A stretch of 64,000 bases of DNA from Thermodesulfovibrio aggregans (GTDB lineage Bacteria; Nitrospirota; Thermodesulfovibrionia; Thermodesulfovibrionales; Thermodesulfovibrionaceae): assembly GCF_001514535.1 (NCBI RefSeq), contig NZ_BCNO01000001.1, forward strand, positions 662,039-726,038, read 5' to 3'. The notes under the pieces were generated by a model that was not told where the DNA came from, ran no database searches, and saw only the letters and a program-made list of their open reading frames with translations. The position numbers and the translations under genes are program-made. Below are positions 23,933 through 32,038 of the stretch, in pieces; position 1 is the stretch's first letter; the number at the start of each line of letters is the position of its first letter.

Positions 23933-24166
23933 TTGCATTATACAAATTCTTATTCTGACTATATAAAATTTCTTGCGTCAAGAACAATAGAATATGTAGC
24001 TAAAATAACAAACTGCAAAAATAATAAGGCTACAAAAATTTTAATAGAAATAGTGAAACTTCATAAGGAAAACAAATCAATAGAAGAAATTTCCCGCTTA
24101 ACAAAGATAGACATCAAACACATAAAAAATATTCTGCAAGCAGTAGATGATATAAGATTTGGGTGA
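23933..24166 (+). CDS. Hypothetical protein with HTH-like C terminus (possibly truncated)
   Basis: 77 residues from a TTG start; the open frame extends upstream to a TGA near 23848 without a good start codon, so the gene may have lost its 5' end. IEEISRLTKIDIKHIKNILQ near the C terminus looks like a helix-turn-helix. It directly precedes an iteron-like array (24188-24314). It could be a remnant of a replication or partition regulator; I do not recognise a family. Confidence 0.4.
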   Translation: MHYTNSYSDYIKFLASRTIEYVAKITNCKNNKATKILIEIVKLHKENKSIEEISRLTKIDIKHIKNILQAVDDIRFG

Positions 24167-24187
24167 TTTATTGTTCTTTGCAAAAAA

Positions 24188-24314
24188 GCAACAGAAAGTT
24201 GTAGCAAATTGGTTTGCAACAGAAAGTTGTTGCAAATGGGTTTGAGACAAAAAGTTGTAGCAAGTGAGTTTGCGACAAAAAGTTGTATTTTTTTTAAAAG
24301 ATACAACTTTTTGT
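24188..24314. repeat. Iteron-like 28-bp repeats plus inverted copy (candidate centromere or operator)
   Basis: Three full 28-bp units start at 24188, 24216 and 24244 (GCAACAGAAAGTTGTAGCAA and variants), with a partial fourth at 24272. The core ACAAAAAGTTGTAT at 24275-24288 has a perfect inverted copy at 24301-24314. It lies upstream of a ParB-containing gene group, as expected for parS/centromere or autoregulatory repeats. Confidence 0.75.
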
Positions 24315-24361
24315 AAATAGTGAGCGATTTGTAATTTAAAAAAATATTGTTATATTATAAA

Positions 24362-24997
24362 ATGATGACAGAAACACAAATAGAAAAAATACAAGCAGAA
24401 AAATTTTTAAAGGAAGCGTATGGCAATCGTTATGCAAAACAATTCGTTAACAATCTTCCCCCAGAATGCATAACAATGCTTTTGCGTTTTAGAGAGCCTA
24501 ATTTTTTAAAAAAAGTTATTAAATTAAGATGGTTAATTCTTATCGCTTCGTTACCTTCTGATGACATCAAAATCACTGCACTTATTAATGTTATAGAAAA
24601 CATTGTAAAAAATCCTAAAGGATACAAATATAGACATGTAAAAAGACTTTGCGAAGAATTGAAATTACAAAAAATTATCATTAAACCTGATTGTGTTTTA
24701 AAATCTCGTGCGGAAAAAAGAAAACTAACAAAAAAATATTTAGAATATATTGCACAAATATATGGTGTTGAAAACATAATCTTTTTTAGGGACAAAAAAT
24801 TAAAATTAATAAATTTGATGACCAGATTAACTTTAGAAGATGAAAAAGCCGCAAAAATGTTTTATATTCTCAATTTCAAAGATTTATTACCTCTTTTAAA
24901 CCTCACAATAGAGAGTGTTATGCGTATGGATAAATTAACCTTGCACGATAGATGTGAAGAGGCAAGAAAGGAATTAATGAAAAAAAATAAACTTTAA
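24362..24997 (+). CDS. Hypothetical protein in the plasmid-like partition region
   Basis: About 211 basic, helix-rich residues starting at ATG 24362 (a second ATG at 24365; an upstream in-frame TTG at 24347 is less likely). No Shine-Dalgarno is seen, consistent with a leaderless or regulated transcript from the repeat region just upstream. No recognised domain. Contains LRFREPNFLKKVIKLRWLI and LTKKYLEYIAQIYGVENI. It is followed after 14 bases by the ParB-like gene with an AAGGAGG site, so the two form an operon. It may be a DNA-binding partition or copy-control partner. Confidence 0.55.
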   Translation: MMTETQIEKIQAEKFLKEAYGNRYAKQFVNNLPPECITMLLRFREPNFLKKVIKLRWLILIASLPSDDIKITALINVIENIVKNPKGYKYRHVKRLCEELKLQKIIIKPDCVLKSRAEKRKLTKKYLEYIAQIYGVENIIFFRDKKLKLINLMTRLTLEDEKAAKMFYILNFKDLLPLLNLTIESVMRMDKLTLHDRCEEARKELMKKNKL

Positions 24998-25011
24998 AGG
25001 AGGAGACAAGA

Positions 25012-25257
25012 ATGACAAAATACCAAGAAGGACAAATAGTTTTTTTGAATCCAGAAACTCTTGAACCACATCCTGCGTTGAAAATTTTAGAAGAAAATCA
25101 AATCTTTGCTGTTACTGAAGAAGACATACAAAAGTTGATGATTTCAATAGCAGAGATGAATATTTTGCAACCGATTTTGGTTACAGAGGAAAATGGAAAG
25201 ATTTATCGTATTGCAGGAAACCGACGAAGAAGAAATTGTCCAAGCATGGATTGCTGA
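25012..25257 (+). pseudogene. ParB-like protein, N-terminal part
   Basis: 81 residues with the ParB/Srx nuclease-fold start: LNPETLEPHPAL, IQKLMISIAEMNILQPILVT and KIYRIAGNRR, equivalent to the ParB LxxSIxxxGxxQPIxV and GERR boxes. It then ends in CPSMDC and stop. The matching downstream half continues in another frame from 25193. The break lies where the ParB box (RxxAA) would be, so a deletion/frameshift is likely. AAGGAGG precedes the ATG. Confidence 0.65.
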
Positions 25258-26059
25258 AAACTTTTCCAGAAAAAATTACACAAGTACTGAACAAATTGCA
25301 ATTTTAGAAAAAATAGACCATATCTTTTTTAAAAAGAATGAAATTCTCCCTTATCTTTCTGAAATTGCCCAAAAACTAAATCTACCTGAAGAAAAATTAA
25401 AGCATTTACAAAATTTTCCTGAGTTAATAGAAAAAATAAAAGAACTTTTAGAGCAAAAAGAGAATGTACAAGTTGAAGTCGTAAAAGAAATCATAGAAAA
25501 AAAAGTGGTTGACGAAAAATTAATTCAAGAAAAAAAAGAACTTGAATATCAAATAAGTTCTATTTTAAAAGAAAAAGAAAATTTAAACAACCAGCTCAAT
25601 GAAACAAAAAAACAACTTGAAATTCTTAAAGAAAAAATTGAACAAAAAGAATTAGAGCTTAAAAATTTCAAGCCAGACGAAGAATTAAAAAAAGAGGTAG
25701 AAGAACTTAAAAACCAAATCAAAATTCTATCTCATAACAAAGAACTTTTAGAAAAAAATCTTAAGGATAAAGATGCTATCATTGCTGAAAAGGAAAGAGA
25801 AAAATTGAAACTTTATGAAGAACTTTCTGAAAAAATTGAAATGGTTAATAATCAGATGTTTGAATACACTGTTACAATTATTAAATCTCTTTTAACAGAT
25901 GTAGAAGAGACTTTAACAAAGTTTGAGAATTGTTTTTCTGCAATAAAAGATAAAGAAAACATGCTTGTGATTCATGATCACTTCCAGAAAATCAAGGATA
26001 TTATTATTAATAAACTCAACAAAGTAGAGGAATCAATTATAGAGAAATTTCCGGATTAA
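25193..26059 (+). CDS. ParB-like C-terminal part with long coiled coil
   Basis: 288 residues. The beginning (DEEEIVQAWIAENFSRKNY, STEQIAILEKI) matches the ParB segment after the GERR box (xxALIENLQRxxLxPxExA). PYLSEIAQKLNLPEEKLKHL is the KorB/ParB HTH. Residues about 80-225 form a long coiled coil (KEKENLNNQLNETKKQLEIL). AGAGGAAA precedes the ATG at 25193, so independent translation from an overlapping start is possible. Together with 25012-25257 it gives one ParB-type DNA-binding partition protein. The coiled coil is longer than in ordinary ParB. A terminator follows. Confidence 0.6.
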   Translation: MERFIVLQETDEEEIVQAWIAENFSRKNYTSTEQIAILEKIDHIFFKKNEILPYLSEIAQKLNLPEEKLKHLQNFPELIEKIKELLEQKENVQVEVVKEIIEKKVVDEKLIQEKKELEYQISSILKEKENLNNQLNETKKQLEILKEKIEQKELELKNFKPDEELKKEVEELKNQIKILSHNKELLEKNLKDKDAIIAEKEREKLKLYEELSEKIEMVNNQMFEYTVTIIKSLLTDVEETLTKFENCFSAIKDKENMLVIHDHFQKIKDIIINKLNKVEESIIEKFPD

Positions 26060-26119
26060 CCTGTTCTGAATTTTTCTGCTTTCCCTTAAAGGGAAAGCAT
26101 ATCTCAGGGTAAAAAGTAA

Positions 26120-26150
26120 AAAAAGAGGGGGATTTCCTCCTCTTTTTTTT
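26120..26150 (+). terminator. Terminator after the ParB-like gene
   Basis: AAAAGAGGGGGA / TCCTCCTCTTTT hairpin with a short loop, followed by a T run. One G-U pair in the stem. Confidence 0.8.
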
Positions 26151-26272
26151 ATTTGCTTTACAAAGATTTTTTTGCTTGAGGTAGTTTTTGTTTTTAACAA
26201 AGGGGAAGAAGGGTTTATTTGAGTTTTTCCCTATGTAAAAAACTTTCATTTTTTATGTTTTTTTTAAGGGGG

Positions 26273-26306
26273 GCAACTCCCTGTCGGAGGGAAAACAGGG
26301 AGTTGC
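26273..26306. other. Strong hairpin in the origin region
   Basis: GCAACTCCCTGT and ACAGGGAGTTGC form a 12-bp stem around a 10-base loop. No T run follows on the plus strand (GCAAGGAAAGG). It could be a single-strand origin-like or regulatory hairpin. Confidence 0.5.
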
Positions 26307-26439
26307 AAGGAAAGGCTAAGAGAAGTATTTTGCCTCTAATAAATATTAAGAACCAATCACAATAAAATAGTTTTGTCAAAAAAAGAGTGTTCCACTAGTG
26401 AAATTAGAACTAAACCAAAAAAATAAGTCTTTTACTAAT

Positions 26440-26666
26440 TCTTTGTAGGACAAATTTATACCTAGGTTAAAGAATAACTAAGGTTATTATTATAACCCCT
26501 ATATATATAATATATGCGAAATTGAGATACCCCCCTGCATAACTTATATTACTAGGGTTATATATATACCCTAATCTTGGCGACCGTATCATAACATGTC
26601 GCTCACCGTACCATAACATGTCGCCACCGTATCATAACATGTCATACTCCGTATCATAATATGTCG
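26440..26666. other. Candidate plasmid-type replication origin: AT-rich block plus four iterons
   Basis: Four repeats of CCGTATCATAACATGTCG start at 26584, 26606, 26627 and 26649, a spacing of 21-22 bp (two helical turns, typical of iterons). Immediately left is a very AT-rich stretch (TATATATATAATATATGC, GGGTTATATATATACCC) suitable for unwinding. The Rep-like gene lies about 210 bp to the right. No canonical DnaA box was found by eye. Confidence 0.75.
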
Positions 26667-26876
26667 TTTTCTTTATTTTTCAAGGCTTTATGTTACTTAC
26701 ATTTAAGTTATTGAAAAATAAGCAAAAAATACATATCAAAGACAACATTTTATGAAATGCTTGATTTTACTTGATTTGAGCGTTATAAGGATATTTGTTT
26801 ATGATTTAGCAATTAGCTAAGGCAAAAATAAATGGTTAGTGTTCTTTATAGAGTGAGTTTAGTTGAATTGGATTAT

Positions 26877-27707
26877 TTATTCAGGCAAAAAAACTGATAA
26901 ATTGCTTTTGTAGAAAATTGTGATTTGATTTTTTTCTTGTTTGACGATGATATTGAAATTTTCTTCAAGATAATTTTTGTATTTTAAGATTTCTGCTTTT
27001 AATCTTTGCTTATGTCGTTCTGATATATTTTCGTAGCCAAGATAATACATTATGTCTTCAAGTTTCATATTGCATTGCTGATGACTCATGCAGAACCTTA
27101 TAACTGATTTAACAAAATCGCTACTAACATCCACGATGGCTTTTATAGTTTGTTTATCGAGATAGATAACAGTATCGTGTTCGTAAAGTTTTGTGAATTC
27201 TTCTGAGAAAACCACAACATAGTAACAACCTTCTCCAAATGTTCCTTCTTTTATATTTTCTTTTTTAAATTTCTCTGAATATCCAAATTTGTTGATGATG
27301 TTAGAGTGAATTTTATAGATTCTATCGTTTTTAGTGTATTGAAGTTTGATTATTGTTGACATCATGTCATCAAGTTTTTGAGATAACCACTTATGATGTG
27401 TTATTTTTTTGTGTCCAAGAAATTTTAAGACTTCCCGAATGTCAAAAACAATGAACATTCTTCCTTCTAAAGTTTTGCCTTTTTTGATAGAACAGGTTGC
27501 CATAGCATCAAGAATATCCTTGTGCGTTTGGCTTAATTCTTTTGAAAGCTCTATATTTCCAAATATAGTTTCAAACTTTGTTTTTTTACAAAACAAAGGG
27601 AGACGCTGTTGATGAACAGTAGAAACAGGTTTTTTAGGAACTTTTGGTTTCATATTAAATATTATATTTTTAGAAGGACATTCCATCTTTATTAGTAATC
27701 CAAGCAC
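26877..27707 (-). CDS. Replication initiator-like protein (Rep/TrfA-like)
   Basis: Up to 276 residues; a start at the internal ATG near 27651 (MKPKVPKKPVSTVHQ) is equally plausible, and no Shine-Dalgarno distinguishes them. The region LSKELSQTHKDILDAMATCS then FIVFDIREVLKFLGHKKITH resembles the first winged helix of iteron-binding Rep proteins. KLEDIMYYLGYENISERHKQ resembles the second. Iterons lie just downstream of its stop. I infer a plasmid initiator; the exact family is unsure. If it is functional while integrated in the chromosome, firing would need to be repressed. Confidence 0.6.
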   Translation of the reverse strand: MLGLLIKMECPSKNIIFNMKPKVPKKPVSTVHQQRLPLFCKKTKFETIFGNIELSKELSQTHKDILDAMATCSIKKGKTLEGRMFIVFDIREVLKFLGHKKITHHKWLSQKLDDMMSTIIKLQYTKNDRIYKIHSNIINKFGYSEKFKKENIKEGTFGEGCYYVVVFSEEFTKLYEHDTVIYLDKQTIKAIVDVSSDFVKSVIRFCMSHQQCNMKLEDIMYYLGYENISERHKQRLKAEILKYKNYLEENFNIIVKQEKNQITIFYKSNLSVFLPE

Positions 27708-27729
27708 TATCTGAACACTGCCAATTTTT

Positions 27730-27832
27730 CATGCTTATCACCATCTCCTTTTCCTCTGTTTTAGGGGTTATTTTAATAGAGGGGTGGATCAATTTTCATG
27801 AGAAAAGTGGGTCAAATTTCATGAGAATTTTC
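27730..27832. mobile_element. Solo IS21-family end upstream of the Rep-like gene
   Basis: In the minus orientation it reads GAAATTTGACCCACTTTTCT, CATGAAAATTGATCCACC and CCCCTAAAACAGAGG, ending with the istA ribosome site and ATG (27732). Sequence diverges immediately after that ATG, so an IS end has been joined to the rep 5' region. Confidence 0.7.
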
Positions 27833-27836
27833 AAGC

Positions 27837-28095
27837 CCTTTTCTTTTCTGTCACAGAGTTGAAAAATTCATCAAGACTCAATCTATCCCAGAGTTTCTTT
27901 ATAAGACAATGTCCATAGTTGAGTATTCTTCCCTCTGAGATGTTTCTAAGTTCTAGCTTTTGTTCTTTCTGCCCCAATGCTCTCTTTGCAAGTTTTTTAA
28001 ATGACTCTGTGTTCAGGAAATCATCAAGCCTGCCAAGACTGAACAGATACCTGTGCCTTGTTTTTCCAGTTTCATCTCTGTTCGTGAAAGCAGGT
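27837..28095 (-). pseudogene. Transposase N-terminal fragment (IS1634-like)
   Basis: The minus strand reads RDETGKTRHRYLFSLGRLDD, LKKL-like SFKKLAKRALGQ and ISEGRILNYGHCLIKKLWDR then LSLDEFF. This is the start region of IS1634/DUF4277-type transposases. No start codon and no downstream part. Adjacent to the IS21 end at 27730-27832. Confidence 0.6.
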
Positions 28096-28123
28096 AAATT
28101 AAGAATTTATTTTTTAAAGGATT

Positions 28124-28741
28124 TTAATTTTTCTTTTTTGACATGTAGCAATAAACCATAAAAGCGTTATGTGAGATATTTCTTCTGATAGGTTTTACAT
28201 AAAAATACAAAACAGGAAACATAAAACTAACTAAAGTTACAACATGTAAAAGCAGAGAATACCAGTTGGATATGTAGCCTGTTTTCATATCTGTATATAT
28301 GTCCCATAATAATTTAGCTTTTTTATCGTCTAAAAAATTTTTGTAAGTTAATCCAAAATTATCAAAAAAAGCATTAAATGTCCTATCTATCCATTCTGGC
28401 ATTTTTAAGAAAATGTATAAAAATCTTTTTGGTGAAAAAGTGCTTTCAGTTATTTTGCAAAAGACTTTTTCAAGAATAAAACCAAATATTACTCCAAAAA
28501 TAAACAGTACTCCTAAGTTAATCGCTATCCAGAAACCTACAATGTGAGCAATGGTATTAATATCGAGATTTAAAAGATGTGTCCCTAATTCAGGAAAAAA
28601 TTTTTTGACTGAATCCCAAAAATATATTATTCCAGTAATAAACAAAGCAATTACTAAGAAAAAGGCAAATGACACATCTTCTGATTTGGTTTGAATATCT
28701 TTATAAGTTAAATTAACCTTGTTTTCATTTTTTTGGTTCAT
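28124..28741 (-). CDS. Integral membrane protein, unknown
   Basis: 205 residues with at least three hydrophobic segments: FAFFLVIALFITGIIYFW, IVGFWIAINLGVLFIFGVIF and LLLHVVTLVSFMFPVLYFYV. A basic C terminus (CYMSKKKN) suggests it faces the cytoplasm. It lies downstream of the actin-like parM gene on the same strand, separated by about 150 bp, and could be a plasmid maintenance or exclusion protein. No family recognised. No strong Shine-Dalgarno is visible (ATTAACC before ATG). Confidence 0.6.
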   Translation of the reverse strand: MNQKNENKVNLTYKDIQTKSEDVSFAFFLVIALFITGIIYFWDSVKKFFPELGTHLLNLDINTIAHIVGFWIAINLGVLFIFGVIFGFILEKVFCKITESTFSPKRFLYIFLKMPEWIDRTFNAFFDNFGLTYKNFLDDKKAKLLWDIYTDMKTGYISNWYSLLLHVVTLVSFMFPVLYFYVKPIRRNISHNAFMVYCYMSKKKN

Positions 28742-28891
28742 AATTAACCTTTATTCTTTATATGTAATTATATAAAAAAGCCAAAAGAAATTTTTTTAAA
28801 TTGAGAAAACATAGACAAACAAGAAAGAAAAGGAATTCTAATGAAAACTTTCCAACATTCTTTTGTAAACTCTGAATATATCCAAGGTTTT

Positions 28892-30133
28892 TTATTTTCG
28901 TTCAACATATTCAACATATATTTTATATCCTCTTGCATTTGCAAATTGAGGATTATCTGATATATATACTCCATCAACTTTATCATTCAAATAAACTGCA
29001 CCACCACCAGTTAAAAGTACTTGATCAATTTTATATCCATTGTTTTTTAGTTCTATCACATAATCTTTAAGTCTGCTCTCTATTTCTGGTAAATAAAATC
29101 TACTAATATATTCTTGAACATCAAACTTATATTCTTTTCCAAAATATGTAAATTTACCATCTTTTAAAAGCAAATCTACATAAACATCATTAATAAAATC
29201 GCTATATTTAACTGTGAACTCATCAATTATTTTGTTATATAAAATTTCCATTCCTGCTGGATAACTTCTAGACATTTTAGAAATATATACACCATCTTTA
29301 ATGTAAACCATATCAAGAGTATAGTAGCCAATATCAATAACAATTGTATCTTTTCTGGCTATATCACTGTATTTCCATGCAAAATCAATATATGCTCCTA
29401 ATCCTTGAGGCAAAAATTCAATTTTTTCAGGGATTTCAATTTTATTTCCATTTGTTTTTATTTCCAATGTCTTCAACTGATACTTTAAAAGAGATATTTT
29501 TTTAGAATCATACACAGAAGGTGGTAACCCTAATCCTATTCCTTTTATTGCTATCCCTTGTTTGACTAACTTATTGATACAATATCCTATAATTGCGAAG
29601 TAAGGTTCTGTCCCTACAAAATCTTCAGTCAATTTTCTTCTCGGTGAAGCATCAGGACCTACTAAATAATTATTGCCATTAACACTAATAACAGAAAAAC
29701 GATCATTAAAGACTTTTTCAGTATGAATATAAGGCTCAACCAAAGTCTTAAAACAAAAATCCTTATCATTTAGAGAAATTTTGGTATAAAGAGAACCTAT
29801 GTCAATACCCACATATTCTCCCTCTTTATCGTTAAGATTATCTTGTTTTTCTTCTTTGATTTCTAAAGCTTCTGAAGTATTAAGAAACCTTTTATCATTG
29901 AGATTTAAATTTTTTTCTGGTGAACTTTGACTATTTATTAGCTCTGTTGAGATTCGACTTTTTATTGTCTTTCTTAAGTTTTCATCTTTACTTATAATTT
30001 CTTCATAAGCATAATGACTTCTTATAACATCTACTATAAATTTACCTCGCAATGTTTGGGGAATTAAATCTAAAATTTCAATTACATCGTTGTGCATTTC
30101 TGAATTCAGAATAAAAAAATATAATTTTCTCAT
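28892..30133 (-). CDS. Actin-like plasmid partition ATPase (ParM type) with N-terminal ParR-like domain
   Basis: 413 residues, about 90 longer than typical ParM. From 105 on it has the actin-fold signatures: phosphate-1 GIDIGSLYTKIS (109-120), phosphate-2 VIDIGYYTLD (265-274) and adenosine LLTGGGA (373-379). These proteins form ATP-driven filaments that push plasmid copies apart. The N terminus (3-45: LYFFILNSEMHNDVIEILDL, IPQTLRGKFIVDVIRSHY) resembles the ribbon-helix-helix of ParR-type adaptors (IPKxxRSxFIxxAI), followed by a charged linker (50-105). No separate parR gene is visible nearby. Thus adaptor and motor may be fused. GGAGG is 7 bases before the ATG. Confidence 0.75.
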   Translation of the reverse strand: MRKLYFFILNSEMHNDVIEILDLIPQTLRGKFIVDVIRSHYAYEEIISKDENLRKTIKSRISTELINSQSSPEKNLNLNDKRFLNTSEALEIKEEKQDNLNDKEGEYVGIDIGSLYTKISLNDKDFCFKTLVEPYIHTEKVFNDRFSVISVNGNNYLVGPDASPRRKLTEDFVGTEPYFAIIGYCINKLVKQGIAIKGIGLGLPPSVYDSKKISLLKYQLKTLEIKTNGNKIEIPEKIEFLPQGLGAYIDFAWKYSDIARKDTIVIDIGYYTLDMVYIKDGVYISKMSRSYPAGMEILYNKIIDEFTVKYSDFINDVYVDLLLKDGKFTYFGKEYKFDVQEYISRFYLPEIESRLKDYVIELKNNGYKIDQVLLTGGGAVYLNDKVDGVYISDNPQFANARGYKIYVEYVERK

Positions 30134-30615
30134 GTTAATTCCTCCTTTATGTCTTTATAATAAATATTAAAATTAAACCTTGGTAATTTATCGTCAAGTG
30201 CTAAAATTTGCGCTCATAATGTTTGTAATATTTAAATTAATTTTCTACTACAAAGTAGGCTAGGAAATGAAAAATCTTAATCAAAGTTTTTTCATATCCC
30301 TAAATGAGGTTTTAAGACATTTATAGGCTCTGTAAACTTTACAAAAAGGCAGTTGATTAAAAAAAATAAGAGATTTAGTTTTTGACTCAACAACTTAACT
30401 ATGTCTAAAAAGAGAAAGGGAGAAAATCTCCCTTTCTCTTTTTTAATTTATTATTTCATTGTTTTCTTAACATCCTAAATCATTATTAAAGTTTCTTTAG
30501 CCTTTTTTAAGCTTCCTCTAATGCTTTTTTCATGAAATATTCGCCAGTCTCTCTCATCTGCTGGATTAAAATTTCCGTTATTTTCTTTATAATTTCTTCA
30601 ATCTATCTTTTCCTA
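30134..30615. other. Intergenic region upstream of the actin-like gene
   Basis: Very AT-rich. It contains the terminator at 30407-30444. I looked for centromere-like direct repeats between 30140 and 30400 and saw none that were convincing. Confidence 0.5.
30407..30444 (-). terminator. Terminator downstream of the 30616-30864 gene
   Basis: AAAAAGAGAAAGGGAGA pairs perfectly with TCTCCCTTTCTCTTTTT around AAA. It is symmetrical, so usable in both directions. Confidence 0.85.
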
Positions 30616-30864
30616 TCATTGTTCATAAGTCCTCTCTTTCTTTATTTTTCTATATCTTTCTATATCTATTATGCTACATGTATAGTTAATTGGAGATGTT
30701 AAAATCATCTTTCTTACTATGCTCATTATTTCTTTTTTCTCATCACCCTCTATTTTTCTGCCATCTCCTGCATATAGCTCAGATTCATCGGTATCAGACC
30801 ATATATTCAAAAGTTCTGCAAGGTCATGTCCCTGTAAATTATTTTTATTAGTTTTTGCCCTCAT
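30616..30864 (-). CDS. Small protein, paralogue of 31107-31295; unknown
   Basis: 82 residues. The central part (DLAELLNIWSDTDESELYAG, DGRKIEGDEKKEIMSIVRKM) parallels the 31107-31295 protein (ELADFLLAWDPDNPDIEIVD, NGELITGERRKKIMEFIKDQ), so the two are diverged copies. The proteins are acidic and probably helical, with a basic tail here. AAGGAGG precedes the ATG and the gene has its own terminator. The position in the plasmid-like region suggests a maintenance or antitoxin-type role, but no family is recognised. Confidence 0.6.
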   Translation of the reverse strand: MRAKTNKNNLQGHDLAELLNIWSDTDESELYAGDGRKIEGDEKKEIMSIVRKMILTSPINYTCSIIDIERYRKIKKERTYEQ

Positions 30865-31045
30865 TGCAACCTCCTTCTTTTGTATTGTTTATTTTATTGC
30901 CTTTTTTCTTCTTGTCAAAGATCAAATATATTAGTTTTAGTATAAAAAATAGGTTTTTAATTTTTTTCTCAATTAAAATTAACCTTTTTTACGAAACTTC
31001 AAAAACCCTTTAAAAAAGTGATTAAATTAGTATTTAATACCAACA

Positions 31046-31101
31046 AACCTTCTAACAAAGGATTCCCTGTTTAGAGTTTCCCTTGTTAGAAGGTTTTTTT
31101 T
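31046..31101. terminator. Terminator between the two small paralogues
   Basis: AACCTTCTAACAA pairs with TTGTTAGAAGGTT (31083-31095), followed on the plus strand by seven T. It lies just downstream of the minus-strand gene ending at 31107; for that direction the T run is poor. Confidence 0.65.
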
Positions 31102-31106
31102 ATCTT

Positions 31107-31295
31107 CTACGCATCATATCTTAATCTGCTATTCAACACTTGGTCTTTTATGAATTCCATTATCTTTTTTCTTCTTTCTCCTGTAATTAATTCTCCATTC
31201 TCATCTACAATCTCTATATCAGGATTATCAGGGTCCCAAGCTAACAGGAAATCGGCTAACTCATCATCAATATTCCCCATGTTGTTTTTACTCAT
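31107..31295 (-). CDS. Small acidic protein, paralogue of 30616-30864; unknown
   Basis: 62 residues: DDELADFLLAWDPDNPDIEI then LITGERRKKIMEFIKDQVLN. AAGGAGG lies 7 bases upstream of the ATG at 31295. It shares layout and sequence pattern with the neighbouring 82-residue protein, but lacks its basic C-terminal extension. Function unknown. Confidence 0.6.
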   Translation of the reverse strand: MSKNNMGNIDDELADFLLAWDPDNPDIEIVDENGELITGERRKKIMEFIKDQVLNSRLRYDA

Positions 31296-31511
31296 CCATT
31301 CCTCCTTTTTTGTTGATTAATTTGCCTAAGGCAAATTCCTATAAATTAGTATAACCTCATTGTCTTTTATTTTTTTCCCGATTAACTGTATCCTGATATG
31401 CCGGATAAGGAATATTTTTTTATCATTTTTTGTTAAAAGGGTAAATATAAATATTATTTTTCTGAAAAGTATTTTTTGGCACTTTTTTGCAAAAAAATTT
31501 TTTATTCGCAG

Positions 31512-31632
31512 TATGCAAAATGAAATTGTCATTTTACATATAGTATTGCAAAATGAAATTCAACATTTCGTATTTTCAAAGGTTTGTATAATATTTTTTA
31601 TATGCAAAATGAGCATATTCATTTTGCATATA
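31512..31632 (+). promoter_or_regulatory. Promoter with palindromic operators ahead of the 31667 gene
   Basis: A perfect inverted repeat with 14-bp arms (TATATGCAAAATGA, GCATAT, TCATTTTGCATATA) lies at 31599-31632, just after a TATAAT at 31587-31592. A second, near-perfect copy is at 31512-31540 and a weaker third at about 31545-31577. The arrangement suggests cooperative repression of the downstream gene. Confidence 0.7.
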
Positions 31633-31666
31633 GTAGATAATAAAATGAAATGGAGGATGAAAAAAA

Positions 31667-32038
31667 ATGAAAAATTTTAGAATTCTTACTACTGAACTTG
31701 AGGCTATTAAGCATCAGATGGAACAACTCTGTAACTTGTTTAGAGCTGAATTTGGAGGTGATGGATTAAAGAATAACAAGTTAGTGCTTAAACTTGCTAA
31801 TTGTGCAAATAAGAAATGTCCTTATTGTCCTCATGGTCCTTATTGGTATAGAGCATTCTTTAATACTCGTACACGCAAGTTTATGTTTAAATACATTGGT
31901 TCATCATTAAAGAAGAGCATGTTAAAAGGGAATGAAATGCAACATTGGGATAGGCTTAAGTTTTATGATAATGAGATAAAAAGGCTGAAAAAGGAAAAGC
32001 AACTTATTATAAAAGAACTCAAGAAGTTAGAAAAGTGA
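31667..32038 (+). CDS. DUF6788-like small protein with Cys cluster
   Basis: 123 residues. An N-terminal helix is followed by CANKKCPYCPHGPYWYRAFF and TRTRKFMFKYIG, resembling the CGKxxCxCxxGxxHGPYYYL ... TRxRYV signature of DUF6788-type proteins, and then a basic coiled-coil C terminus (RLKKEKQLIIKELKKLEK). The three close cysteines could bind zinc. GGAGGATG precedes the ATG. The strong palindromic operators upstream suggest tight, perhaps self-, regulation. Function unknown; relatives often sit in mobile regions. Confidence 0.55.
   Translation: MKNFRILTTELEAIKHQMEQLCNLFRAEFGGDGLKNNKLVLKLANCANKKCPYCPHGPYWYRAFFNTRTRKFMFKYIGSSLKKSMLKGNEMQHWDRLKFYDNEIKRLKKEKQLIIKELKKLEK

Noticed and set aside
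24188..24314. CRISPR array
   Set aside because: The 28-bp units are directly adjacent with no spacers, and there are no cas genes; iteron-like repeats fit better.
28768..28986. 72-codon minus-strand frame overlapping the end of the actin-like gene
   Set aside because: Overlaps the conserved ParM C terminus by 95 bases, and no recognisable pattern or ribosome site.
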